The translations under genes and the position numbers were made by a program. From assembly GCA_022426155.1 (NCBI GenBank), contig JAKMEE010000042.1, positions 1 to 49,741 on the forward strand: a DNA stretch of 49,741 nucleotides, in the 5' to 3' direction. The stretch comes from Candidatus Poseidonia sp. (lineage in GTDB: Archaea > Thermoplasmatota > Poseidoniia > Poseidoniales > Poseidoniaceae). The notes beneath the pieces are model-generated. The model did no database searches. It was not told where the DNA came from and was given only the letters and a program-made list of their open reading frames with translations. Below are positions 15,365-25,462 of the stretch, in pieces. Every line of letters begins with the position of its first letter. The first letter of the stretch is position 1.

Positions 15365-18300
15365 GCCACACCTCCAGTCAAATCGAGAGTTCCTTTCCAG
15401 GCCGTAACTAAACCTTCGACATCGGCCGCAACTAAAGCGTCTGGGCCGTCGGTGATGATGAGGTTTTGATCTGCGGTCACTTCACCAAGAACGGTGGTTG
15501 GGTGCCCTTTCATAGCCGCAAGGAAGGCTTCCTCGTTCTCTTGGGAAATAGCAACAATAATTCGGCCAAGGGATTCTCCCCAAAGACGACCCCACACATC
15601 TCCAGAGCCTGTGCCATCGATGTCGATTTCTGCTCCAACTCGCCCCCCGATGCACATTTCGGCAAGGGCTACTGCAAGCCCACCTTCACTGCAATCGTGG
15701 GCTGTTTTGACCCAGCCCTGATGAATAGTTGATGATAATGCACGGTAGGTCGTCAGATTCTTCTCGGGTTGCAGGAGAAGTGGGACTTGTCCGCCAATTC
15801 CTTGACTTTCGCCAGATTCTGTGAGCATCACGGCTACTTCACTGGCCCCGAGTTCTTGGGAGGAGGATCCAACAAGGTAAATCTTGTCGCCTGCATGTTT
15901 GAAATCGCTTGTTGCGCTCTTTCGAACATCGGGGTGGTCTCCGAAAAGAGAGAAGAGCAGTGTGGGGGGGATGGAGATTTTATCGGGCCCTGAGCCGTAA
16001 TCGTTCTTCATCGAATCTTTTCCACTCACACACGGCAGGCGGTAAGCGCGACAGACGCGTTCCAATTCTCTGTTCGCTCTGACAAGTTGTGCGAGTTTGA
16101 ATCGGCCATCGGGTGTTTTGACTGATTCGATCGGGTCGGGCCAGCAAAAGTTGTCCAGTCCTGCCATTTTATCCACGTCAAGACCCACACAAACTGCATT
16201 ACGCACGGCTTCATCGATGGCAGCAGCCGCCATGGCCCCTGCATCAATATCGGAATATCGTGGAGCAATACCACAGGAAATGACCAATCCGTGAGACTCC
16301 CCATGAATCGGCGCAATAACCCCAGCATCTCCCGGCCCATCTCGTTCAATTCCGACAAAGGGTTTGATGGCGGTCTGTGCGATGACTTCGTGGTCGTATT
16401 GTCGAACCCAGGTCTCTTTGCTAGCAATGTTTGGGCGGGAAAGCATGGCGTGCAGGAGTTGTCCGTGGTCAACCTGACTTGGTGGAGAAAAGGCAGCAAG
16501 GGTTGGTGGCGTCCACTCGGATTCAAGTTGGAGCTGGGGGACACCATCGTGTAGGAATTCTATCGGCAAATAAGCAACGGTGGTCTCTCCATGATAGACG
16601 TGGAACATTCCGCTCGATGTGAAAGTTGCAACGGGGGTTGCCTCGACTTCGTGAAGTTTTGCAAGTGCGTCAAAGGCTGGCTGATCTTCTGCCTTGACCG
16701 CCACCGTCATTCGCTCCTGGCTTTCTGAAACCAGAATCTCCCAAGGGGAGAGGCCTGCTTGTTTCAATGGCACTTTAGCCAAATCAATTTCGCATCCATT
16801 TGTGTATTCAGCCATCTCTCCGATGGATGATGAAAGTCCTCCTGCCCCGTTGTCCGTGATGCATGTGATGAGTCCTAAATCTCGAGCTTCGAGAATCATG
16901 TCCACCATTTTCTTTTGGGTGATGGGGTCGCCTATTTGAACGGCGCTTGATGGAGATTCCTCGGTCAATTCAAGGGAAGAAAAAGTCGCTCCATGTATTC
17001 CATCGTAGCCAACTCGGCCACCTACCATGTAAACGATATCTCCTGCAACGGGTGTTTTGACATGAGAGGGTCGGCCATCGGGAAGATTTCTCGGCATGAT
17101 GCCGACCGTGCCGCAATAGACGAGGGGTTTTCCGATGTAACGGTCGTCAAACACAATGGCTCCATTCACAGTGGGTATACCTGATTCGTTGCCACCGACT
17201 CGAACGCCCGCGTGGACTCCGCGCAGAACACGAGAAGGGTGGAAGAGATTGTCCGGGAGATCTCCTTCCCAGTCTGGTGGGCCAAAGCAGAAGACATCGG
17301 TGTTGGCAATCGGCCGTGCGCCGAGTCCAGTTCCGAGAATGTCGCGATTCACCCCCACGATTCCAGTCATGGCCCCACCGTATGGGTCCAGGGCTGAAGG
17401 TGAGTTGTGCGTCTCTGCCTTCATGCAGACGCTCCATTGATCATCCCAGGCAATCACTCCCGAATTGTCATGGAACACCGAGAGAAGCCAATCCACTTCT
17501 TGTTGCATGTCATGAGTCGGTTTCATGATGTGGGTTTTGAACAACGAGTCAATGACAGAATCTTCGCCGGTTTCTCGGTCCACGTGGTGAATTTTTGATG
17601 CGAAAATTTTGTGTTTACAGTGTTCACTCCATGTTTGAGCAAGGCACTCCAATTCAACGTCTGTTGGAGCATTGGGTGATATCCCGACGCTTTTCCTAGC
17701 CTGACGGATTTCGGCATCGCGATAATGGTGTTGAATGGTTTGCATTTCTTCAAGATTGAGAGCGAGTAAACCTGTGGTCGAGAGGTCGATTAATGCGGCA
17801 TCTTCGATCTCCAGATTTACCGATTGCGGCGCTATGAAAACTTGTTCGGGCGGGGCCGGATAATGCAATTCAGGCCATTCTTGGCGTTGGCACATAGCCG
17901 CATCGGCTAAGATGGCTCGCTCGATGAGATTGTTGTGGAGTGTTTCGGCAAGCCAAGACACGTCAACAGTTGCAGGCAAACCATAGAATACATAGGTCAA
18001 ATATGTTGCAATATTCGCTTCGGTATCCTCTGGAAAGAGAGTCAAAAAACCATCAGTTGCCGCTTTGCCGGGGTTGTCGGTCACGCCTGGTTTGAATCCG
18101 ATGGTTATGACGGCGTCCGGTTTGGAAGCGAAGGCGTTGGTGGTGAGGAGGAGTGTGTTTACCGCTCCGTGTTCAATGATTGGGTCAGCAAACAAATCAT
18201 CGACCCTTGTTTGGATGGCTTCGGATGATGTTTCTCCGTTGAGTAGGAAGCCGGTAATAGATCGAACTTGGGGCACTTCGAGGCCGTGGTCCGCAGCGAG

Positions 18301-18381
18301 TTGTCGTCGGACAACGTCGCCTCGAACATCTCGCATACCGGGGCCCTCTCGAGGAGTTATCTCTACTCGGGTGATTGGCAT
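15361..18381 (-). CDS. purL: PurS-PurS-PurL fusion, FGAM synthase synthetase subunit
   Basis: 1006 aa from the ATG at 18381 (MPITRVEITPREG); a GTG at 18390 is an alternative. The C-terminal about 780 residues are PurL: ATP-dependent amidation of FGAR to FGAM, with TWSEHCKHK, KAETHNSPSALDPYGGA, GVGGNESGIP-type (RVGGNESGIPTVNG) and DNGAGG motifs. The first about 165 residues look like two PurS units: one ends in DDLFADPIIEHGAV, the second has IGFKPGVTDNPGKAA and ETLHNNLIERA, matching PurS motifs K-P-G-V-x-D and L-x-N-P-x-I-E. Canonical small PurL needs separate PurS, so this fusion replaces it. It is followed by overlapping purQ. uvrA lies 65 bases upstream, same strand. Confidence 0.93.
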   Translation of the reverse strand: MPITRVEITPREGPGMRDVRGDVVRRQLAADHGLEVPQVRSITGFLLNGETSSEAIQTRVDDLFADPIIEHGAVNTLLLTTNAFASKPDAVITIGFKPGVTDNPGKAATDGFLTLFPEDTEANIATYLTYVFYGLPATVDVSWLAETLHNNLIERAILADAAMCQRQEWPELHYPAPPEQVFIAPQSVNLEIEDAALIDLSTTGLLALNLEEMQTIQHHYRDAEIRQARKSVGISPNAPTDVELECLAQTWSEHCKHKIFASKIHHVDRETGEDSVIDSLFKTHIMKPTHDMQQEVDWLLSVFHDNSGVIAWDDQWSVCMKAETHNSPSALDPYGGAMTGIVGVNRDILGTGLGARPIANTDVFCFGPPDWEGDLPDNLFHPSRVLRGVHAGVRVGGNESGIPTVNGAIVFDDRYIGKPLVYCGTVGIMPRNLPDGRPSHVKTPVAGDIVYMVGGRVGYDGIHGATFSSLELTEESPSSAVQIGDPITQKKMVDMILEARDLGLITCITDNGAGGLSSSIGEMAEYTNGCEIDLAKVPLKQAGLSPWEILVSESQERMTVAVKAEDQPAFDALAKLHEVEATPVATFTSSGMFHVYHGETTVAYLPIEFLHDGVPQLQLESEWTPPTLAAFSPPSQVDHGQLLHAMLSRPNIASKETWVRQYDHEVIAQTAIKPFVGIERDGPGDAGVIAPIHGESHGLVISCGIAPRYSDIDAGAMAAAAIDEAVRNAVCVGLDVDKMAGLDNFCWPDPIESVKTPDGRFKLAQLVRANRELERVCRAYRLPCVSGKDSMKNDYGSGPDKISIPPTLLFSLFGDHPDVRKSATSDFKHAGDKIYLVGSSSQELGASEVAVMLTESGESQGIGGQVPLLLQPEKNLTTYRALSSTIHQGWVKTAHDCSEGGLAVALAEMCIGGRVGAEIDIDGTGSGDVWGRLWGESLGRIIVAISQENEEAFLAAMKGHPTTVLGEVTADQNLIITDGPDALVAADVEGLVTAWKGTLDLTGGVA

Positions 18382-18446
18382 GGGGGTCACCGTGCCCTCT
18401 GGGCAAAAGGAATGCCATCACTTGCGCTCTTTGTAGTATGCGGAAG

Positions 18447-21386
18447 TCAAACATCCAGCATATCGGCCAAAAATTGGCCCGTATGGCTCTCTTTTACCTT
18501 GGCAAGAGCCTCTGGTGTTCCTGTTGCGAGCACTTGACCGCCTCGTTCACCGCCTTCGGGTCCAAGATCAATCACCCAGTCACAAGACTTGACCACATCC
18601 AAGTGGTGTTCGATGACGATAATGGTGTGTCCTTTATTGCGTAATTCCGCAAGAACATCGATGAGTTTGGCGACATCGCTGAATGAGAGGCCGGTCGTTG
18701 GTTCGTCTAGAATGTACACCGTGTGCTTGTTTGGCATTCGCCTTAATTCACTGGCTAATTTCACTCGCTGAGCCTCGCCACCGGATAGTGTGGTGGCTGG
18801 TTGGCCCAATCGCACGTAGCCCAAACCAACGGCATCCAAGGTGCTCAGTGTTCGATGGATTTTCCGATGGTTTTTGAAAAAATCAACTGCTTGAGCGATT
18901 GGCATTTCAAGTATGTCGTGGATGGTTCGGCCCTTCCAAGTCACTTCCAAACACTCCCGAGTGTACCGTTTACCTGTGCAGATATCACACGTAATCCAGA
19001 CATCGGGGAGAAAATTCATTTCCAGTTTTATCGACCCGCCGCCACGACAGGATTCACATCGTCCGCCCTTGACATTGAAGCTGAATTGCCCCGGCTTGTA
19101 GCCACGCTCTTTGGAGATTTTTGTGTTGGCAAACAGACTCCGGATTTCGTCAAAAACTTTGGTGTATGTTGCAGGATTTGAGCGCGGTGTCCTTCCGATG
19201 GGGGATTGGTCAATAATGATGGTCTTGTCGACGTTTTCCATGCCTTCGATTGAACTGTGCTTGCCCGGGAGAACCTCCGCTCGGTGAACATGACGAAGAA
19301 GAGAAGGGGCTAATATTCCAGAAACAAGGCTGGATTTACCAGAACCAGAAACGCCGGTCACTGCCGTAATGCATCCGAGGGGGAATTTAGCGGTGATGTT
19401 CTGAAGGTTATTGTGCTGTGCTCCTTTGACGGTGAGGTGTTTTCCGTTAGCTTTGACTCGTTGTTTCGGCCATGGGATGCTCTTGCGGCCACTCAAATAA
19501 GCGCCTGTGATTGATTCGGGATTCTTCATCACATCTTCGGGGGGCCCGTTGGCGACTACCATTCCGCCCTCAAGGCCAGCCCCAGGGCCCAAATCGCACA
19601 ACCAATCTGCTTGTCGTAGTGTATCTTCGTCGTGTTCAACCACCAGCAAAGTATTGCCCAAATCACTCAATTCTCGTAAAGTCTTGAGGAGACGTTCGTT
19701 GTCACGTTGATGGAGTCCAATCGATGGCTCGTCCAAGACATACATGACACCCGTCAAACGGCTCCCGATTTGGGTTGCAAGACGGATTCGTTGGCTTTCT
19801 CCCCCTGACAAGGTGTTGGCCTTTCGGTCAAGTGTGAGATAGTCCAATCCGACACTGTCCAAAAAGCCCAGCCGGCTTTCGATTTCTTTGAGAATCTCTG
19901 TTCCTATGAACATGCTTCGCTCATCGAGGGTTTCCAGAAGATCTTGGAAGGCGGCGGGTGGCCCGTCTCCTTCAGGGCTCCAGGCTCGCACCAACCCCAA
20001 TGCATCGTGGACGGAGCAACGGCTGACTTCAGGAAGGCGAACGCCGCCAACTGTGACATAGCGAGCCGCTTGGTTCAATTTTTCACCGTTGCATTCCTGG
20101 CAATCCGAGTCGGTCATGCATGCTATGAGACGGTTTCGTGTGCGTTCTGAAGTGGTTTCGGTGTAGGTGCGTTCCAATCGTGGGACGATCCCTTCCCATG
20201 GTTTGCTATACTTGTATTGCGAGCCGTTATCCGAGGTGAATTCGTAATGGATAATCGTTGACCCTGACCCGTACAGCAAGATGTCTTTCTCATCTTCATC
20301 CAATAACTCAAAGGGGAGGGTGGTGGAAATGTTGTAATGGTTACAAGTTGTTTCTAGTAACTTGCGATACCAAGAAGGTGACATGGATTGTCTCCAAGGA
20401 AGGACGCACCCACTTGAAACGCTCACGGTGTGATCGACGATTAATTCAACATTGAATTGACGCTTTACGCCCAAGCCCTGGCACGTTCCACAAGCTCCGA
20501 GAGGTGAATTGAATGAAAAGACGCGTGGCGAAAGTTCAGGCATGAAAGCGCCGTGTTCAGGGCAGGCGAAGTCTTCCGACCATGCGATGGTTTGCCCTTC
20601 TTCGGTTTCTCTTGAGCGGGACTTTGGACTTAATTTGGCCCCTTCTCCGGGTTGTTCTAAACTTTCAACCGCCAAGGCACCTCCTCCAAGGCGTAGTGCC
20701 GATTCCACCGCTTCTGTGAGCCGTTGTTTACGTTCTCTTGTACAACGAAGTCGATCGATGCGGACATCGATGTCGTGGCGGAAATTTTTATCCAGTGTTG
20801 GTGGTTCTTCAAAGCCAGTTTCGTGGCCGTTAACCCGTCCGTTAAGGTACCCTTGCTCAACCAGCTGGCGGAAGAGGTCGAGGTGCGTTCCTTTTCTGGC
20901 TCGGACCACTGGACTCCATACTGCAACTGCATGGCCTTCCATGCGCCAAAAAATGTCATCGACTATTTCCTGAACCGTTCTTCTTGCCACTTCTTTCCCG
21001 CAAGTTGGGCAGTGTGGCTTTCCGATTCTCGCCCAAAGAAGACGAAAGTAGTCTTGGATTTCGGTCACTGTCGCAACCGTTGAGCGGGGATTGTGGCTAC
21101 CTTGTTTTTGGTCGATGGAAATCGCTGGCGAGAGGCCTTCAATTGCGTCGCAATCGGCCTTTTTCATTTGGCCGATAAATTGGCGTGCATAGGAGGATAG
21201 GCTCTCGACGTAGCGGCGCTGACCCTCGGCATACAATGTATCGAATGCCAGGCTTGATTTTCCAGAACCTGAAACGCCAGAAATTACCACGAATTGGCCC
21301 TTAGGCAATTTGACATCGATGTCCCGTAGGTTGTGGGTTCGTGCCCCTCGGACTTCAATCCAACCTTCGTCTCCGGGATTGCTCAA
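18447..21386 (-). CDS. uvrA: Excinuclease ABC subunit A
   Basis: 979 aa, full length. UvrA recognises bulky DNA lesions and loads UvrB. Two ABC ATPase modules are present: Walker A SGVSGSGKSS (37-46) and a second GVSGSGKSSLV, signatures LSGGESQRIRLATQ and LSGGEAQRVKLASE, plus Walker B VLDEPSIGLHQRD and ILDEPTTGL. Zinc modules appear as CGTCQGLG and CESCRGGG...CDICTGKRY. The start is TTG at 21386: no in-frame ATG exists before an upstream stop, and GGAGG lies about 7 bases ahead. Uvr proteins are bacterial in origin, acquired by some mesophilic archaea. No uvrB or uvrC is in the window. Confidence 0.97.
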   Translation of the reverse strand: MSNPGDEGWIEVRGARTHNLRDIDVKLPKGQFVVISGVSGSGKSSLAFDTLYAEGQRRYVESLSSYARQFIGQMKKADCDAIEGLSPAISIDQKQGSHNPRSTVATVTEIQDYFRLLWARIGKPHCPTCGKEVARRTVQEIVDDIFWRMEGHAVAVWSPVVRARKGTHLDLFRQLVEQGYLNGRVNGHETGFEEPPTLDKNFRHDIDVRIDRLRCTRERKQRLTEAVESALRLGGGALAVESLEQPGEGAKLSPKSRSRETEEGQTIAWSEDFACPEHGAFMPELSPRVFSFNSPLGACGTCQGLGVKRQFNVELIVDHTVSVSSGCVLPWRQSMSPSWYRKLLETTCNHYNISTTLPFELLDEDEKDILLYGSGSTIIHYEFTSDNGSQYKYSKPWEGIVPRLERTYTETTSERTRNRLIACMTDSDCQECNGEKLNQAARYVTVGGVRLPEVSRCSVHDALGLVRAWSPEGDGPPAAFQDLLETLDERSMFIGTEILKEIESRLGFLDSVGLDYLTLDRKANTLSGGESQRIRLATQIGSRLTGVMYVLDEPSIGLHQRDNERLLKTLRELSDLGNTLLVVEHDEDTLRQADWLCDLGPGAGLEGGMVVANGPPEDVMKNPESITGAYLSGRKSIPWPKQRVKANGKHLTVKGAQHNNLQNITAKFPLGCITAVTGVSGSGKSSLVSGILAPSLLRHVHRAEVLPGKHSSIEGMENVDKTIIIDQSPIGRTPRSNPATYTKVFDEIRSLFANTKISKERGYKPGQFSFNVKGGRCESCRGGGSIKLEMNFLPDVWITCDICTGKRYTRECLEVTWKGRTIHDILEMPIAQAVDFFKNHRKIHRTLSTLDAVGLGYVRLGQPATTLSGGEAQRVKLASELRRMPNKHTVYILDEPTTGLSFSDVAKLIDVLAELRNKGHTIIVIEHHLDVVKSCDWVIDLGPEGGERGGQVLATGTPEALAKVKESHTGQFLADMLDV

Positions 21387-21493
21387 TGGTGCCCCTCCGT
21401 GTTCTTGTGACGGTCAAAGGTTCTTCAAGTCCTGCTTTTTTACCACTCGGTCAACGGGTAAAAATTGAAACATGTGAAGGGGGTGTGGTGGTC

Positions 21494-21925
21494 ATGGTTA
21501 AAGAAGTCAGAAGGGATGCTTTGGTGCTTCTTGGGGTGGCTTTTTTAGCAGTAATTTTTGGTTTTTCTGTCCTTCAAAAAGAAGCACAGATGATTGTCGA
21601 GGGCTCCTTTGGGCTTGATTGTTCAGAACTCTGGTTGGATAATTGGATGGGTTGTGAATTCAAAGATATCCAACGACCGGGCGATGCTCCTGGGGGTTGT
21701 TTCGGAATTTGTTTGGTGTGTTGTGGTTTTTGGATGGGGATCACGGGGCTGGTGTCACTTCGACGAGGAATGGTGGGGAAAGACCGGGTTATTTTCAAGA
21801 GATCGGTGGGCGTTGTTGTTGGATGCCCGCATTGCAGTACAGAGGTTGACTTGGGGGGTTATGGTCGATTCCGGTGCCCGCATTGTGGTGATGAGTTTGA
21901 TTGGTCTGCTCCGAATGAAAATTGA
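21494..21925 (+). CDS. Small membrane protein with C-terminal zinc ribbon
   Basis: 143 aa from the ATG at 21494 (MVKEVRRDALVLLG); the open frame extends upstream over the uvrA start, which is unlikely to be coding. Two hydrophobic helices are visible (LVLLGVAFLAVIFGFSVL near 11-28 and a second around GICLVCCGFWMGITGLV). The C-terminus has paired CPHC motifs (VGCPHCSTEVDL and RFRCPHCGDEF), a zinc-ribbon fold presumably facing the cytoplasm. Four-Cys ribbons of this kind are common and functionally uninformative. It is divergent from uvrA and converges on the pseudouridine synthase gene. Unknown function. Confidence 0.65.
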   Translation: MVKEVRRDALVLLGVAFLAVIFGFSVLQKEAQMIVEGSFGLDCSELWLDNWMGCEFKDIQRPGDAPGGCFGICLVCCGFWMGITGLVSLRRGMVGKDRVIFKRSVGVVVGCPHCSTEVDLGGYGRFRCPHCGDEFDWSAPNEN

Positions 21926-21956
21926 TTTCTGCGCCACTATCTTTCATAATTACTGC

Positions 21957-22838
21957 TCATGTCAGGCGAAACATCGAGGGTGGTGGCGCCTCAAACCGCA
22001 CGGGGTCATCTGAAGATGGATGGATGAATTCCAGCGCAGATGCATGGAGCATCACGCGTTTGTGTGGATTGCTCATGGCTCCGTGGAGCTCGTCTCCAAC
22101 TACTGGGGATTTGAGATATTGCATGGCCATTCGGATTTGGTGCCGTCTTCCTGTTTCTATGGTGACTTCGACCAGGCTTAACTCATCGATGGTGTCAAGA
22201 ACTCGATAGTGTGAAATGGCTTCTTTTCCTTTCGGGTGTTTTGAATTCACGGCTTTTACGTTGAGAAATTTATCCTCTGTAAGATAGGAATGAACCGTTC
22301 CTGAATCCGTGGATGGCGCCCCTTCGACCAGTGCAAGATAGATTCGGTGAACTTCTCGGTCGGCAAATTGGGACTGGAGGTCTTCTTTTGCTGGCTTTGT
22401 TTTTGCAAGCACCATCGCGCCGGATGTTTCTTTGTCAAGACGATGAACAATGTAACACCAGGCTTTGGATTCCGTGAACCGAAGATAATCAACGCAGCGG
22501 CTGTGCAGGGTATCCATCTCCAATCGGTCGGTGGCCACTGAGAGTAGGTGTGCGGGCTTGTTCACAACAAGTAATGTTTCGTCCTCAAAAATAACATCGA
22601 GGTCAACGGGGTTTGGCTTGACCGGCGGGGGTGTTTGAACCAAGGCGGTTGGTCGGTCCAATATCATCACCGTCGTACCAGCTTCAAGTTGCGTTTTGGC
22701 TCGGTGTTCGGTCTGTCCATCAACCGTTATTCTCCCTTGTGTCAGCATCTTCCGGAGGTTGGATTTGCTTGAATTTGGAAACATCTGAATCAGGCAATCC
22801 AGCAGTGTGCAGGGTTGGGTGATCATCTGCTTCATCAT
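21957..22838 (-). CDS. RluA-family RNA pseudouridine synthase
   Basis: 293 aa. An S4 RNA-binding domain at about 12-60 (SKSNLRKMLTQGRITVDG) precedes the catalytic domain. The catalytic Asp is D135 in HRLDKETSG, with the flanking VVNKPAHLLS, and later ALVEG and GRRHQIRMAM motifs, all standard for RluA/RluC/RluD-type enzymes that convert uridine to pseudouridine in rRNA or tRNA. The exact target cannot be inferred. Two adjacent ATGs occur at 22838/22835. It lies 6 bases after moeA in the same direction, so the two may be co-transcribed. Confidence 0.93.
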   Translation of the reverse strand: MMKQMITQPCTLLDCLIQMFPNSSKSNLRKMLTQGRITVDGQTEHRAKTQLEAGTTVMILDRPTALVQTPPPVKPNPVDLDVIFEDETLLVVNKPAHLLSVATDRLEMDTLHSRCVDYLRFTESKAWCYIVHRLDKETSGAMVLAKTKPAKEDLQSQFADREVHRIYLALVEGAPSTDSGTVHSYLTEDKFLNVKAVNSKHPKGKEAISHYRVLDTIDELSLVEVTIETGRRHQIRMAMQYLKSPVVGDELHGAMSNPHKRVMLHASALEFIHPSSDDPVRFEAPPPSMFRLT

Positions 22839-22844
22839 CTCACC

Positions 22845-24056
22845 TCAAAGCACCATGACATCGACCCATGAGCCCACTTCGCCGGATTGTCCTGGCTGCA
22901 GCAATGTCAAGCCGTCCGCACTTGCCAAACTTTCGAGGTTCCCCGAGCCTTGGTGACGCGGTTGGTAGGCCATAAGGCCTTCAGATGTTGAATGGAGGGT
23001 TACGCGACGAAGAGTCACGCAGTCTTTTGTCGACTTGACTCGGTCGCAAAGTTTGGCTTTCAAACGAAGTTCTACCGGCCCATCTGCTTGGGTGCTGTGG
23101 CGAATATATGGAGCGACAAGCATACGAAACACGACGTGGCTGGATACGGGGTTTCCCGGGAGGCCGAACAGGGGGGTTCCTCTCCAAGTGCCAAAAAGTG
23201 GGGGCGACCCTGGGCGGATCTTCATTCGCCAAAACTGAAGATTTCCCTCTTCTTCCATGATCTTCCGAACGAAATCAAACTCCCCCATAGAGACGCCTCC
23301 TGAAGTCAGAATGAGGTCGCAGGATTGGCTGGCAGCATTCAAAGATTGACGTAAAGCATCCATCGTATCGTTCACTGAATTCATTCGGACAGGTTCATGG
23401 CCCAGCCAGCGGACCAATCCAGCCAGTCCAAAGGAATTGGATTCGTAAATTTCCCCGTGCTCAAGTGGCGTTCCGGGAAGTTTCAATTCATCGCCCGTTG
23501 AAAGAATAGCGACCTTGAGGGGGCGTATGGTGGGAATGAAATCGTATCCCATCGTGGCGCACAAACCGATTCGAGATGGTGTGAGTACTGACCCCTTGGG
23601 AAGAGCTGTAATTCCTTGTCGTAAATTTTCACCTTGGTGGCGAACAAAATGGGGTTTTGGGGCTTCAAGAAGTGTAACGGTCTCATCCACTTCGTTCACT
23701 TCGCATCGTTCGATGGGTAAAATTGAATTGGACCCGTTTGGCATTGGCGCCCCCGTCATGATACGGCAGGCTTGGCCGTGTTTCACGTGAAATTCGGTTG
23801 CTTCTTTGGCTGCTGGCACAACACCGAGAACGGTTAGGGTGAGTGGGTAAGTTGCTTCGGGGTCGTGAACACAGGCGAAGCCATCCATGGATGAATTATC
23901 AAAAGGTGGATCATCCACTTTGCTCGCCAAATCTTCGGCCAAAATTCTACCGTGTGCTTGGTCGAGGGGGATTGATTCTTTAATACAGGGAAGGGGGGTG
24001 CCTTGGGTGATTTCAATCGCCTCCTCAACCGAGATAAAATACGGAAGGCCCTCCAT
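22845..24056 (-). CDS. moeA: Molybdopterin molybdenumtransferase MoeA
   Basis: About 403 aa from the ATG at 24056 (MEGLPYFISVEEAIE); an ATG at 24125 would add 23 residues and nearly touch the divergent transporter. MoeA inserts molybdate or tungstate into adenylated molybdopterin. Family motifs are visible: LDQAHGRILAEDL and the DDPPFDNSSMDGFA substrate loop, MTGAPMPNGSNSI, the GDEL motif in ILSTGDELKLPG, LILTSGGVSMGEFDF and LFGLPGNPVSS. The C-terminal domain IV is complete. Divergent by 71 bases from a tungstate/molybdate-type ABC transporter, so metal uptake and cofactor insertion are genetically linked here. Confidence 0.96.
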   Translation of the reverse strand: MEGLPYFISVEEAIEITQGTPLPCIKESIPLDQAHGRILAEDLASKVDDPPFDNSSMDGFACVHDPEATYPLTLTVLGVVPAAKEATEFHVKHGQACRIMTGAPMPNGSNSILPIERCEVNEVDETVTLLEAPKPHFVRHQGENLRQGITALPKGSVLTPSRIGLCATMGYDFIPTIRPLKVAILSTGDELKLPGTPLEHGEIYESNSFGLAGLVRWLGHEPVRMNSVNDTMDALRQSLNAASQSCDLILTSGGVSMGEFDFVRKIMEEEGNLQFWRMKIRPGSPPLFGTWRGTPLFGLPGNPVSSHVVFRMLVAPYIRHSTQADGPVELRLKAKLCDRVKSTKDCVTLRRVTLHSTSEGLMAYQPRHQGSGNLESLASADGLTLLQPGQSGEVGSWVDVMVL

Positions 24057-24127
24057 GGTGAGGCGATTCGGTGCTGGGGTTTGAGGGTGTGGGTTAAACG
24101 GTAGAATGATGGGGGGCGCGTCCATCC

Positions 24128-25462
24128 ATGACCATGGTCGATGCAAGTGGGGTGCAAGAGGCTATTCTCACAACCCTTCTGACGAGTGGTTCGGCCACCA
24201 TTCTGGCGACATTGTTCGGCGTTCCGTTGGGTGCGTGGTGTTCTGCTCGGAAGGGACCAATGTTTGAACGATTGAGAATTGCTGTCACGGCTTTGTACGG
24301 TTTACCTCCTGTGGTGGTCGGGGTGTTTGTGTATTCCATGTTATCAAAATCAGGAATGTTTGGGGGGTTGGATCTTTTATTCACTGTCGAAGCGATGATA
24401 CTCGCCCAAACCTGTTTGATATTTCCGCTTTTATGGGGTGGTTCTTGGTCGGCATTTGATTCGGTTGCAACCCGTTACAAGGATACGCTTGACACGTTGG
24501 GGGCTACGCCTCGCCAGCGTTTTGCAATGGAGATTCGGTTGGCAAGAACCGGTGTATACCATGCCATTGTCATCGGATTTGGGCGTGCTATCGCTGAGGT
24601 CGGAGCAGTGATCATGGTGGGTGGAAACATCGCTGGACAAACGCGCGTGATGACGACAAGTATTGTTCTTGAGACGTCGAAAGGAAACATGGATGATGCT
24701 GCTCTTTTGGGTTGGCTTCTGCTCCTCTTTTCTTTGTCCTTGGTTGGTCTTGCTTCGTTAGTACGTCGTCCATGGCCTAAACCCAAAGCGGAATTTCATG
24801 GAGCCGCACCCCCCCCATTAATTTCCTATGAGGGGCCCGGACTTCATCGGGTTGGGGTGGAGCGTGATGGTCGTGTTCTCTTACAGCCCCTTGATGTCAA
24901 ATTAAAATCGGGGACAATAACCGTCGTTTTAGGAGAATCGGGGTCTGGTAAAACATCGTTATTACGTTGTTTGGCCGGTCTTGAAGATGTGTCGGTGCCA
25001 TGTGGGTTTCAGCGTTGCTCCTATGTACCCCAGGCTCCAGTTTCATTAACAGGAAATGTTGCCGAAGAACTTGATTTGGTTTCGAAATTATTTCCTCAAG
25101 CCCCACTCTCTGGAACATATTACAGAAATGCTTTCTCCTTAGGTGTCGAAGCGTCTCAGGCTCCAGAACGTATTTCGGGAGGTGAATTACAGCGGTTGGT
25201 TTTGGCCAGACAACTTGCCTTTGCCCCGTCTCTGCTCCTGCTTGATGAGGCGACTGCAAACCTCGGAGGAATGCATGTAAAAGCCATTGAGGATGAATTG
25301 ATTCGACACAGAGATGCAGGGTGTTGCATTGTTTTAGCAACTCATAATGTCCTACAAGCTAAGCGTTTAGCGGACGAAATGATCATCCTTCATGAAGGTG
25401 GTTCATTGGATAGTGAAAGTCAGCAAGCAAAGGCTCTCCTTGAAGGAACGTGGCCGATTTAA
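24128..25462 (+). CDS. Tungstate/molybdate-type ABC transporter, fused permease and ATPase
   Basis: 444 aa (ATG at 24128; next ATG at 24134). Residues 1-215 are a TupB-like permease with about five membrane helices; the cytoplasmic EAA-type loop is TLGATPRQRFAMEIRLA, and the segment IVIGFGRAIAEVGAVIMVGGNI is characteristic of TupB/ModB-type permeases. Residues about 240-440 are an ABC ATPase: Walker A GESGSGKTS (about 269), signature ISGGELQR (about 347) and Walker B LLLLDEAT (about 368). Import permeases and their ATPases are normally separate proteins; the fusion is unusual. Substrate assignment comes from the adjacent TupA-like binding protein and moeA. The 3' end overlaps tupA by 4 bases, convergently. 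Confidence 0.85.
   Translation: MTMVDASGVQEAILTTLLTSGSATILATLFGVPLGAWCSARKGPMFERLRIAVTALYGLPPVVVGVFVYSMLSKSGMFGGLDLLFTVEAMILAQTCLIFPLLWGGSWSAFDSVATRYKDTLDTLGATPRQRFAMEIRLARTGVYHAIVIGFGRAIAEVGAVIMVGGNIAGQTRVMTTSIVLETSKGNMDDAALLGWLLLLFSLSLVGLASLVRRPWPKPKAEFHGAAPPPLISYEGPGLHRVGVERDGRVLLQPLDVKLKSGTITVVLGESGSGKTSLLRCLAGLEDVSVPCGFQRCSYVPQAPVSLTGNVAEELDLVSKLFPQAPLSGTYYRNAFSLGVEASQAPERISGGELQRLVLARQLAFAPSLLLLDEATANLGGMHVKAIEDELIRHRDAGCCIVLATHNVLQAKRLADEMIILHEGGSLDSESQQAKALLEGTWPI

Noticed and set aside
16026-16547. 173-codon minus-strand ORF within purSL
   Set aside because: Frame-shifted shadow of a conserved PurL region, no recognisable domain.
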